Below, piece by piece: positions 28,835 through 35,595 of a DNA stretch of 35,595 bases. This DNA comes from an uncultured beta proteobacterium. Its GTDB lineage: Bacteria; Pseudomonadota; Gammaproteobacteria; Burkholderiales; Burkholderiaceae_B. Position 1 is the stretch's first letter. Every line of letters begins with the position of its first letter. Location of the stretch: positions 1 through 35,595 of the forward strand of contig CAITPF010000136.1 in assembly GCA_903894155.1 (NCBI GenBank). The letters run 5' to 3'. The position numbers and the translations under genes were made by a program. Under the pieces are notes generated by a model that searched no databases, was not told the origin of the DNA, and saw only the letters and a program-made list of their open reading frames with translations.

Positions 28835-29542
28835 TCAGGGCTTTACGGGAAGGTTGGAGGCCGTCTGGCCGAACAGTATCCTGCGCGCCTCATCGTCGTG
28901 CACCGTCGGTTTGGCGTTGATCTTTTCGGTCAGGGCATAGGCACGAACGGTTGCCGGACGCGCCGCGATTGTATTGAACCAACGCAACAGGTTCGGGAAA
29001 TCCTCGAGCTTTTGTCCCTGGCGCGCATGCGGAACGATCCACGGATAGCAGGCCATATCCGCGATGGAATAGTCGCCTGCGATAAAGGCACCGCCCGCAA
29101 GCTGCTTGTTGAGCACACCGTAAAGCCGATTCGTCTCGTTGACGTACCGGTTGATCGCGTAAGGAAGTTTCTCTGGCGCATAGGTGCCGAAGTGATGGTT
29201 TTGGCCAGCCATCGGGCCGAGTCCGCCCATCTGCCAGAAAAGCCATTCCATGGTTTGGGTCCGAAGACGCAGATCGGATGAAAGGAATTTTCCGGTCTTT
29301 TCTGCCAGGTACTGAAGGATCGCACCGGATTCAAAGACCGAGATCGGCTGGCCGTCATCGGCGGGTGCCTGGTCAACGATCGCCGGAATACGGTTGTTCG
29401 GCGCGACCGCCAGGAAATCGGGCACGAACTGCTCACCCTTGCCAATGTTGATCGGGATGATCCTGTAATCGATCCCGGCCTCCTCGAGGTACATCGTGAT
29501 CTTGTGGCCGTTCGGCGTGGTCCAGTAGTAAAGATCGATCAT
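28835..29542 (-). CDS. YfcG-like glutathione transferase (nu class, disulfide reductase)
   Basis: 235-residue GST-family protein with a thioredoxin-like N-domain (1-85) and helical C-domain. It is closest in appearance to E. coli YfcG: Thr-Pro-Asn-Gly-His-Lys-Ile-Thr at about 9-16, Pro-Asn-Asn-Arg-Ile-Pro-Ala-Ile-Val-Asp near 48, Phe-Glu-Ser-Gly-Ala-Ile-Leu, and Gly-Gly-Leu-Gly-Pro-Met-Ala-Gly-Gln-Asn-His-His-Phe. Nu-class enzymes show glutathione-dependent disulfide reductase activity. It overlaps the glutathione peroxidase gene by ATGA, supporting a shared thiol-peroxide role. Confidence 0.92.
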   Translation of the reverse strand: MIDLYYWTTPNGHKITMYLEEAGIDYRIIPINIGKGEQFVPDFLAVAPNNRIPAIVDQAPADDGQPISVFESGAILQYLAEKTGKFLSSDLRLRTQTMEWLFWQMGGLGPMAGQNHHFGTYAPEKLPYAINRYVNETNRLYGVLNKQLAGGAFIAGDYSIADMACYPWIVPHARQGQKLEDFPNLLRWFNTIAARPATVRAYALTEKINAKPTVHDDEARRILFGQTASNLPVKP

Positions 29543-30057
29543 GCAATGCTCCGTGACGCAGTGCCGGGCGGCGGGGATTGTGCAAGCGCGCGCTCGATAT
29601 CGGAGCGCAGCGACAGCGGCTTGTCTGCCGGCGCGTAACGTTTGATGACGATTCCGTCCCGGCCGACGAGAAACTTAGTGAAATTCCACTTGATCGCCTC
29701 GGTGCCCAGCAAACCCGGTTTGGATGATTTTAGCCAATCGTAAAGCGGGTGTGCTGCAGCACCGTTGACGTCGATCTTGGCAAACATCGGAAAGGTGACC
29801 GCGAAGCGGGTTTCGCAAAAGTTTTTGATTGTCGCCTCGTCACCAGGTTCCTGGTGGCCGAACTGGTCGCAGGGAAACCCCAGCACGGTCAACCCCTGTG
29901 CTGCGTATTCAGTGTAGAGCGCCTGTAGCCCCTCGTACTGACCCGTAAAACCGCATTCCGAGGCGACATTCACGATCAGCGCGACGTCGCCACGGTATGC
30001 GGCAAGCGATTGGCTTGTGCCAGCGATCGTGACGGCTGAAAAGTCGGACAGTTCCAT
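29539..30057 (-). CDS. Glutathione peroxidase family protein (cysteine type)
   Basis: 172 residues, single thioredoxin-fold domain. The peroxidatic residue is Cys35 in Val-Ala-Ser-Glu-Cys-Gly-Phe, a cysteine rather than selenocysteine. The catalytic Gln65 is in Phe-Pro-Cys-Asp-Gln-Phe (Asp replaces the usual Asn), and Trp-Asn-Phe-Thr-Lys-Phe follows near residue 132. Cys81 is at the position used as resolving cysteine by thioredoxin-dependent members, so the true reductant may be thioredoxin rather than glutathione. It lies 12 bases after phrB and is coupled to the GST gene. Confidence 0.93.
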   Translation of the reverse strand: MELSDFSAVTIAGTSQSLAAYRGDVALIVNVASECGFTGQYEGLQALYTEYAAQGLTVLGFPCDQFGHQEPGDEATIKNFCETRFAVTFPMFAKIDVNGAAAHPLYDWLKSSKPGLLGTEAIKWNFTKFLVGRDGIVIKRYAPADKPLSLRSDIERALAQSPPPGTASRSIA

Positions 30058-30069
30058 GGGGTTGTTTCC

Positions 30070-31488
30070 TTATCGGATAGCCGCAAATGCATCGATGGCG
30101 CGCTGCCGGCTTACCCGCAGATCGACCATCGCATCAGGATAGCCCAGCGCCCGGCGGGCGAGGGCAGGCGGATTGTGAATGTCTGTTGCCCGCAGGTCGG
30201 CAAGTTCGGGCACCCAGAGCCGGATGAACTCGCCTTGCGGGTCGAAGCGCTCGGATTGGCTTACAGGGTTGAAAACCCGAAAGTAGGGCGCGGAGTCGGC
30301 GCCTGTCGAAGCGCTCCACTGCCAGCCACCATTGTTGGCTGCCAGGTCGCCGTCGATCAGGTGACGCATGAAGAAGGCCTCCCCCTGCCGCCAGTCAATC
30401 AGGAGATTCTTGGTCAGAAACATCGCAGCGACCATCCTCAGGCGGTTATGCATCCACCCGGTGGCCCGCAGTTGCCGCATGGCGGCATCGACGATCGCGA
30501 TGCCGGTGCGGCCCTCGCACCAGGCGTGAAAGTCATCAGGTGCATCGCGCCAGGCCACGGCGTTGGTTTCCGGCTTCATCGGCTGGTGCATTGAGAGCGC
30601 CGGAAACCCGTGCAGCAGATGCTGATAGAACTCGCGCCAAAGGATTTCGTTGATCCAGGTCGTGACGCCGCGTCGACCCGTGTCGACTTCACCCTGATTG
30701 ACGGCAAGTGCGGCGTGCAGGCAAAGGCCAGGCGATAGCATGCCGCTGGCAAGGTAAGGCGAAAGGCTGCTGGTGCCATTGATTGCCGGAAAATCGCGGT
30801 TGGTGTGATAGTCGCCCATGCGCTCGAGCGCGAAGGTATCGAGGCGATTGCGCACGGAAAGCGCATCGGCCGGCCATAGATCGGTGATCGCCCGCGCAGG
30901 TTGATCCCAGCCGGGCAACACGTTGGGGACCGGATCCGAAGCTGGCAGCGCGGTGGCGGGCGATTGCGGGGAGGGTGTGGGCAGCACCCGTGGCGGCGAG
31001 GGCCCAAGTCGCGCGCGGCAGGCGCGTGAAAAGGGCGTGAACACGCGGTAGTAGCTTCCGGCACCCGTGAGCACGGAGCCCGGCACGAGCAGGGTCGCTG
31101 CGTCGTGGCCTGTCATCGCGATCCCGTGCTCACGCAGCAGCGCGTAGCAGGCGCGGTCGCGTTTTCGTTCGTTCACGCCTTGTTCACGGTTGCAGTGCAC
31201 GCGGTCGATGGCGTGCTCACGGCAAAACGCCAGCAGCGCGGCCGGGATATCCGACCAAAAGTCCACCGTGAGGATCTTAAGCGGCACCCGAAGCAGTTCA
31301 AGCTCCGTTTGCAGAGCCGTGAGCGCGCGCAGCCATAGGTCGACTTTTGCAGGCGCATCGCCGTGATCTCGCCATTGTCCTGGCGTGATCACGTAGAGTG
31401 CGATCGCGTCGTCTTCCTGCATGGCCTGCGTAAGCGCTGGCTGATCCGCGCTGCGCAGATCGCACCGATACCAGCAAAGTGAAGCCAT
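30070..31488 (-). CDS. phrB: Deoxyribodipyrimidine photolyase (class I)
   Basis: Light-driven repair enzyme for cyclobutane pyrimidine dimers, 472 residues from the ATG at 31486-31488. The N-terminal Rossmann-like antenna domain opens with Leu-Cys-Trp-Tyr-Arg-Cys-Asp-Leu-Arg (about 4-12). The C-terminal FAD domain has Trp-Ile-Asn-Glu-Ile-Leu-Trp-Arg-Glu-Phe-Tyr and Met-His-Asn-Arg-Leu-Arg-Met. The lesion-site region contains Trp-Gln-Trp-Ser-Ala-Ser-Thr-Gly and Phe-Asn-Pro. The longer frame from 31527 adds 13 residues not expected in the family. It follows the peroxiredoxin gene by 63 bases on the same strand. Confidence 0.95.
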   Translation of the reverse strand: MASLCWYRCDLRSADQPALTQAMQEDDAIALYVITPGQWRDHGDAPAKVDLWLRALTALQTELELLRVPLKILTVDFWSDIPAALLAFCREHAIDRVHCNREQGVNERKRDRACYALLREHGIAMTGHDAATLLVPGSVLTGAGSYYRVFTPFSRACRARLGPSPPRVLPTPSPQSPATALPASDPVPNVLPGWDQPARAITDLWPADALSVRNRLDTFALERMGDYHTNRDFPAINGTSSLSPYLASGMLSPGLCLHAALAVNQGEVDTGRRGVTTWINEILWREFYQHLLHGFPALSMHQPMKPETNAVAWRDAPDDFHAWCEGRTGIAIVDAAMRQLRATGWMHNRLRMVAAMFLTKNLLIDWRQGEAFFMRHLIDGDLAANNGGWQWSASTGADSAPYFRVFNPVSQSERFDPQGEFIRLWVPELADLRATDIHNPPALARRALGYPDAMVDLRVSRQRAIDAFAAIR

Positions 31489-31551
31489 ATTCAGTCCAAA
31501 CTCCCAATTCCCCGGCTCAGTGACCACCGGGCATCGGGATCCAGCGACCGT

Positions 31552-32106
31552 TCATTTCGTTGCGTTCTGCTTCCAGGCCTTGATCGCCGCCAGCGTATTG
31601 GTGACGTGCTGGTCCGGGTTCAGGCTATCGTAGGCGTAAAGTACTTTGTTATCGGGCGTGATGACATAGGAGACGCGGTCAGCCATGTCGGGCTTGACCA
31701 GCAATGCCGCATCATAGGCCTTAATGATTTTGCGGTCTTCGTCCGACGCGACCGCGAATTTGCTGCCGCAGGGGCCGGTGGAAAACTCCTTCAACACTTC
31801 CATTCCATCGGCCGATACGCCAATGACCGTCGATCCAAGCGCGGCGAATTGTTCTGTCGCTTCGGCAAACAGGTTTGCCTCGATGGTGCACCCCTTCGTG
31901 AAGGCCTTCGGATAAAAGTAAACGACGACCGGACCTTTCTTGAGGGCATCCGCGAGCGCAAATGTGAAGGTCTTGCCCGCAAGCGCGGCCGGCGCTGAAA
32001 AATCGGGCGCCGGGGCGCCGGCGGCGAGTTTCGCAAATGCCGGCATCGATGCAATGGAAAGCGTCAGCGCCACAGCGCAGGCGCGGGCGATCAAGTTCAG
32101 TTTCAT
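31552..32106 (-). CDS. Exported peroxiredoxin (BCP/AhpC-TSA type)
   Basis: 184 residues from the ATG at 32104-32106. A signal peptide should be cut after Ala-Phe-Ala (23-25), so unlike normal cytoplasmic Bcp this protein should act in the periplasm. The mature part starts with Ala-Pro-Ala-Pro-Asp-Phe. The peroxidatic Cys73 sits in Phe-Thr-Lys-Gly-Cys-Thr, where the common motif is Pro-Gly-Cys-Thr; a second Cys113 may be resolving. The longer frame from 32232 would bury the signal peptide and is not preferred. It is first in the minus-strand series with phrB, gpx and GST, and is divergent from a small exported protein. Confidence 0.88.
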   Translation of the reverse strand: MKLNLIARACAVALTLSIASMPAFAKLAAGAPAPDFSAPAALAGKTFTFALADALKKGPVVVYFYPKAFTKGCTIEANLFAEATEQFAALGSTVIGVSADGMEVLKEFSTGPCGSKFAVASDEDRKIIKAYDAALLVKPDMADRVSYVITPDNKVLYAYDSLNPDQHVTNTLAAIKAWKQNATK

Positions 32107-32217
32107 GGCGAATCCTCGGGATGTTATCGCTGGTTGAAGGTAATAAAATCTGCTGCGGGGCGAGCGCCGGTCGAGAGCGCCAGGTGCAGACCCATTTTCC
32201 TCACTAGGAGCAATGCC

Positions 32218-32580
32218 ATGCCGATCATCCATGTCACCTGCAGGGTTTTATTGGCAACGGCGGCAAGCTTCGCAATTGGCATCGCGACACCGGTTTCTGC
32301 ACAGGTGATGCTCGGCCCGCTGCCTCCGCTCGGCGGTGCCACCAGCGCGCAAACGCCAGCGACGCCCCAAACAGGTGAGCCTTTGCGCTGGACGCAGGAA
32401 GACGTCACACCGGAGGAAAAACTCGCCACGGCGCAAAAGGAAGCGCGCGCTGCCTATCAGGTGGAACTCGACATCTGCAAAATAATGCATCCGAGTGAGC
32501 AGGCTGCCTGCGTTGCTCAGGCGAAGGCAGATTTCCAGCAGGAAATGGGTGATATCAGAGCCCGGTTCGGCATCGCGTGA
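32218..32580 (+). CDS. Small exported protein with two C-terminal cysteines, function unknown
   Basis: 120 residues from ATG 32218, with AGGAG at 32206-32210. A signal peptide (about 1-28, ending Val-Ser-Ala) is followed by a Pro/Thr/Gly-rich stretch (33-57). A helical charged region (60-116) then has Cys87 and Cys98 spaced 11 apart, which could form a disulfide in the periplasm. The frame is open further upstream to 32134, but the leader and ribosome-binding site fix the start. I recognise no family. It is divergent from the exported peroxiredoxin, from which it is separated by 111 bases. Confidence 0.7.
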   Translation: MPIIHVTCRVLLATAASFAIGIATPVSAQVMLGPLPPLGGATSAQTPATPQTGEPLRWTQEDVTPEEKLATAQKEARAAYQVELDICKIMHPSEQAACVAQAKADFQQEMGDIRARFGIA

Positions 32581-32639
32581 TAAAGCCCTGGCGTCGGGGC
32601 GGCGAAGGGCGGGCGGTAACGGCTTGCGCTCGTGGGCTT

Positions 32640-33047
32640 TCAGTTGAAGCGACCGCGCGCGCCTCCAAGGCTGAATCGACCTGCGCCCAGGAGCGCCACG
32701 CACAGGCCGCCCGAAAAGTACATGCCCTGCAACGCCAAACGCCAGCCACCGGCACTTGCGAGTTCGGTCAATTGCGGCAAATGCGCCAGGTACACCGCGA
32801 TGACCATGTTGAGGGCGATGATCAGCCCGCCAACGCGAGTCAGGACCCCCAGAATGATGAGCGCAGGTGCCAGCACCTCGCCGATATAGACCCCATAGGT
32901 GATCCAGGCGGGCCAGCCGTGTTCAACGACCTTCGCCATAATGCTCGCGGGAACTCCGCCCATCACCTTGGCTGTCCCGTGAAACAGCAGCAGCACGCCC
33001 AGCGAAACTCTCAGGAGCAACTTGCCCAGGTCGTCGGTATTGCGCAT
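32640..33047 (-). CDS. DoxX-family membrane protein
   Basis: 135 residues with about four predicted transmembrane helices. DoxX hallmarks are visible: Leu-Leu-Leu-Arg-Val-Ser-Leu-Gly near residue 10, Phe-His-Gly-Thr-Ala-Lys near 22-27 and Gly-Val-Leu-Thr-Arg-Val-Gly-Gly in the middle. DoxX proteins are inner-membrane proteins with poorly defined roles, some linked to redox or stress responses. It lies 15 bases after the ABM-family gene on the same strand and is probably co-transcribed with it. Confidence 0.88.
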   Translation of the reverse strand: MRNTDDLGKLLLRVSLGVLLLFHGTAKVMGGVPASIMAKVVEHGWPAWITYGVYIGEVLAPALIILGVLTRVGGLIIALNMVIAVYLAHLPQLTELASAGGWRLALQGMYFSGGLCVALLGAGRFSLGGARGRFN

Positions 33048-33062
33048 CGCGAGTCGCTCCAG

Positions 33063-33356
33063 TCAGAGTTTGATTTCGTGCGTGTGTTCGACCCAGGGGG
33101 CCGTGGCGAAATGCGGGCCTGCCAGCGCGCGCCAATGCTGGAACCCCTCGGATGCGCGGAAATCCACCATGTGGTTGTCGACAGTTTCCCAGATCACGTT
33201 GAGCTGGTATTGCGAAGGCTTTTCAACGCAGCGGTGCAGCGTAATTCCCTTGCAACCCTTGGCGGCCATGAAATACGGCACGGCAAGGGCCACGTTGCGT
33301 TCGAACTCCGCCTCTTCGCCGGATTTGATTTCGAGGTGTGCAATCTCAAGGAACAT
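33063..33356 (-). CDS. ABM-family (antibiotic biosynthesis monooxygenase-like) dimeric alpha-beta barrel protein
   Basis: 97 residues, one ferredoxin-like domain. The opening Phe-Leu-Glu-Ile-Ala-His-Leu-Glu-Ile-Lys-Ser-Gly and the central Gly-Cys-Lys-Gly-Ile-Thr-Leu-His-Arg with Glu-Lys-Pro-Ser-Gln-Tyr match small ABM/YgiN-like proteins, which include cofactor-free quinol monooxygenases. A GGAG lies about 7 bases upstream of the ATG (complement of 33354-33356). Substrate unknown. It sits between the alkyl sulfatase (96 bases upstream) and doxX. Confidence 0.78.
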   Translation of the reverse strand: MFLEIAHLEIKSGEEAEFERNVALAVPYFMAAKGCKGITLHRCVEKPSQYQLNVIWETVDNHMVDFRASEGFQHWRALAGPHFATAPWVEHTHEIKL

Positions 33357-33452
33357 GGTGTGTGTCTCCGTGATGGGTTCTGGTGATCATCGCGATATCC
33401 GCAACCGATGGGCGTTACGCCCACAGGAAGCAGACCTGAATCAGCGATGAGG

Positions 33453-35579
33453 TTAATCCACTTCCGACGTATAGGTAACATACTCGAAAGGCTTGGCACT
33501 AAAGGCAGGTGCCGTATTGCTCGTGTTTCCTGACGCCGGAGTCGGGCTGGCGTTTAATGTTCCAGGCATGATATCGAAGTTAGGCGTGAACTTGACCATG
33601 GTGCTTTTGAGCTTCTCATACGCGCTGCGATCCCCTTCGAATTTGGCCTTGCCTGCGGTTTCCAGGTCTTCGAATGTGCTGAGGCCCATCATGACGCTAT
33701 TGAGGTTTGAGCGGTCGACGGTGATCGTGAGCGTTGGGTTCTTTGCCTGGTACCCGGCGATGCTGGTCAGCGTTGCATTGCTCATCTCGACGAGATACTT
33801 CTCGTTGTTATCCGGCGTGACCAGGTTAATGGTGAAACTCATGCCATCGGCCCGCTGGCTATCCATGCTGATTGCCAGGAAATCGAGCCAGAGCGCTGTG
33901 GGCAGCGCTCTGATGACATCCGGGCCGGTTGCCCTGGGTGCCAACCCGCCGGGCAGGCCGGAGCGCAGTTCATACGCAGCCTGCAGGAAACTGTTGCGCA
34001 GACTCGGGCTCTCTTTCTGGTAGCCGAGTTGTTCAAACGCATCCGCCAGCAGATTTCTGGCATCCTGGTTCTTGGGTTCTGCATAGACCAGTTTGTTCAG
34101 GATCTCGGTGGTTTCCAGGTATTTACCCTGATCATTGAGCTCCTTGCCTTTCGCCAGGATCCTGGCAGCGCCACCCATCATCTCGACATAAAGCGGTGCC
34201 GATTCGCGCGGTGACAAGGGAACGAGTGTGGCTGGATTGCCATCCCAGTACCCCAGAAAACGGTTGATGATCCCCCGGCTGTTATGCGCTTCCGAGCCAT
34301 GGTAGCTGCGCGCGGCCCATTGCCGTTGCAGGCTGGGAGGAGACCGGTAAATGTTGTGAATTTCATTGATGGTGACCCCCTGGTTGGCAAGGTGCAGCAC
34401 CTGGTTATTCATGTTGGCATAGAGATCCCGCTGTGCCCTCATCACTTCCTGGATGCGCGCATTGCCCCAGCGTGGCCAGCTATGCGAGGCAAACATAACC
34501 TGCGCGTCCTCACCGAACTTGTGGAGCGCGTTGTTGATCTGCTTTGACCAGTTCAGTGCATTGCGAATTTCAGCACCGCGCAGCGTATAAATATTGTGAA
34601 TGGTTCCCGTGACATTCTCAGCCGCCCAGAACGCCTTGAACTGCGGGAAGTAGGTGTTCATTTCTGCCGGGGCTTCGGTGTCGGGGGTGTTCTGGAACAC
34701 CATCGTGACCCCATCGATTGTTAATTCCTCAAAGTCCTTGGTAATAATTCGGGTCGGTGCAATCAATCCGGTATTGCCGTTGGCGACATTCTTGCCGATC
34801 GACTGATCAACGTGACCAAATGGGCTGCGTTCAAGCAACACACCATACTGATACTGAATCCGCCGTGACATGGCGTTACCGGAAAAAACGTTCTCCGCGA
34901 TGGCTGCCTGCATGAAATGCTCCGGGGCGATCACGGGGACTTTGCCGCTTTGCACGTCCTTTTCATCGACCACGCCACGAACGCCGCCAAAGTGATCCCC
35001 GTGTGAGTGCGAGAAGACCACGGCCACCACGGGTCGTTTGCCCAGTTTTTCGTTCGCGAACGCCAGTGCGGCCGCCGCGGTTTCTTTTGCGGTCAACGGA
35101 TCAAAAATGATCCATCCGGTGTCGCCTTTAATTAATGTCATATTCGCCAGGTCGAACCCGCGCACCTGATAGATACGGTCGGGCACCACCTCATACAGGC
35201 CATAAGCCATGTTGAGCACCGCCTGGCGCTGCAGCGAGGGGTTTACGCTGGTGAAGTCCTTGCCCTGCAGAAGGAACTCATAGCTCCCCATGTCCCAGGC
35301 GACGTTTCCGGCTTCCGCCATGATCTTATTAAAAGGGGGTTTCGCGATTAAGCCCTTTTGTGACTCTTCAAAATCACGGGTGTCTTCAAATGGCAAAGAC
35401 TTCTTCACCTGATCGTTCATTTCAAGCGTGAATTTTGACGGTGGCTTTCCTTGTGGATGGAAATGCCCGGGGGCGCTTTCGGCGTAAGGGCTGACACCAT
35501 CGCTGGCTGCATGCGTGAGGGAGAGCGAATTGGCCGCGATGAGGATGGCTGTCCATTGTGCGATTTTGCTAAATTTCAT
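33453..35579 (-). CDS. Secreted alkyl sulfatase (SdsA1/BDS1 type)
   Basis: 708-residue metallo-beta-lactamase-fold sulfatase that releases inorganic sulfate from linear alkyl sulfates such as dodecyl sulfate. The signal peptide spans about residues 1-25. The zinc motif His-Ser-His-Gly-Asp-His is at residues 191-196. The Asp-Thr-Glu-Ala-Pro-Ala-Glu segment (about 305) and Phe-Ala-Ser-His-Ser-Trp-Pro-Arg-Trp-Gly (about 365) carry further ligands. A helical dimerisation domain follows (about 420-560), then an SCP2-like lipid-binding C-domain (about 565-680) and a short polar tail. AGGGG lies 8 bases before the ATG. GC is lower than in the core genes, suggesting acquisition. Complete: stop at 33453-33455, start near the window edge. 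Confidence 0.94.
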   Translation of the reverse strand: MKFSKIAQWTAILIAANSLSLTHAASDGVSPYAESAPGHFHPQGKPPSKFTLEMNDQVKKSLPFEDTRDFEESQKGLIAKPPFNKIMAEAGNVAWDMGSYEFLLQGKDFTSVNPSLQRQAVLNMAYGLYEVVPDRIYQVRGFDLANMTLIKGDTGWIIFDPLTAKETAAAALAFANEKLGKRPVVAVVFSHSHGDHFGGVRGVVDEKDVQSGKVPVIAPEHFMQAAIAENVFSGNAMSRRIQYQYGVLLERSPFGHVDQSIGKNVANGNTGLIAPTRIITKDFEELTIDGVTMVFQNTPDTEAPAEMNTYFPQFKAFWAAENVTGTIHNIYTLRGAEIRNALNWSKQINNALHKFGEDAQVMFASHSWPRWGNARIQEVMRAQRDLYANMNNQVLHLANQGVTINEIHNIYRSPPSLQRQWAARSYHGSEAHNSRGIINRFLGYWDGNPATLVPLSPRESAPLYVEMMGGAARILAKGKELNDQGKYLETTEILNKLVYAEPKNQDARNLLADAFEQLGYQKESPSLRNSFLQAAYELRSGLPGGLAPRATGPDVIRALPTALWLDFLAISMDSQRADGMSFTINLVTPDNNEKYLVEMSNATLTSIAGYQAKNPTLTITVDRSNLNSVMMGLSTFEDLETAGKAKFEGDRSAYEKLKSTMVKFTPNFDIMPGTLNASPTPASGNTSNTAPAFSAKPFEYVTYTSEVD

Positions 35580-35595
35580 AGAAACACCCCTGAAA

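Noticed and set aside
28012..28920. 302-codon plus-strand frame opposite the lipoprotein
   Set aside because: Its acidic, repetitive composition is the mirror of the Ser/Ala-rich linker; the minus-strand frame has a proper lipobox and known domain features.
32582..32640. AAAGCCC and GGGCTTT arms between two convergent genes, considered as a bidirectional terminator
   Set aside because: Arms are 7 bases but 45 bases apart and no run of T follows; position is suggestive but the structure is not convincing.
33409..33423. Stem TGGGCG-TTA-CGCCCA between alkyl sulfatase and ABM genes, considered as a terminator
   Set aside because: Only 6 pairs with a 3-base loop and no T-run on either strand; too weak to call.

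Overview
The window looks like a chromosomal segment of a Gram-negative betaproteobacterium, most likely Burkholderiales and Alcaligenaceae-like. This rests on envelope and lipid A genes in the order dxr-rseP-bamA-ompH-lpxD-fabZ-lpxA-lpxB-rnhB-TrmH followed by ppsR/ppsA, on core protein style (a PpsR/PpsA pair, YgfZ-MltG-Tmk-HolB-TatD), and on GC near 60% in core genes. The assignment to family is inference; no rRNA gene or marker in the window fixes the species. I see no tRNA, rRNA, CRISPR array, insertion sequence or phage gene. Coding density is very high: the largest gaps are about 190 bases (19731-19919) and 181 bases (15302-15482).

Layout. (1) 1-9568, plus strand: the end of dxr, then the outer-membrane biogenesis and lipid A operon, ending with rnhB and a TrmH-family RNA methyltransferase, with many 4-base start/stop overlaps. 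(2) 9633-12990: divergent ppsR (minus) and ppsA (plus), a regulator with its target enzyme, around a short intergenic region holding a perfect 9-base inverted repeat. (3) 13018-15301: a zinc-independent quinone oxidoreductase-like protein, smpB (minus), and ratA-rnfH (plus). (4) 15483-18708: a valine-degradation operon (isobutyryl-CoA dehydrogenase-like, 3-hydroxyisobutyryl-CoA hydrolase-like, 3-hydroxyisobutyrate dehydrogenase) preceded by an 18-base perfect palindrome of the kind bound by LiuR-type MerR regulators. (5) 18705-24246: ygfZ (minus), then mltG-tmk-holB-tatD and an exported ankyrin-repeat protein. (6) 24337-27531: a polar amino-acid ABC transporter (binding protein, permease, ATPase) translationally coupled to formimidoylglutamase (hutG), with a candidate promoter and a hairpin at the expected mRNA start.

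(7) 27528-32106, minus strand: an apparent stress operon read as exported peroxiredoxin, DNA photolyase, glutathione peroxidase, YfcG-like glutathione transferase and a serine-rich lipoprotein with a DUF3298-like end. (8) 32218-35579: a small exported two-cysteine protein, then on the minus strand a secreted SdsA1-type alkyl sulfatase followed by an ABM-family monooxygenase-like protein and a DoxX protein. Lines counted by hand in the alkyl sulfatase gene have clearly lower GC than the core genes, so it may be acquired.

Most of the window is ordinary core genome. The points that most deserve a second look are the transporter-hutG coupling (a possible formiminoglutamate or histidine uptake system), the LiuR-like operator on the valine operon, the repeat between ppsR and ppsA, and the peroxiredoxin-photolyase-peroxidase-transferase-lipoprotein operon.
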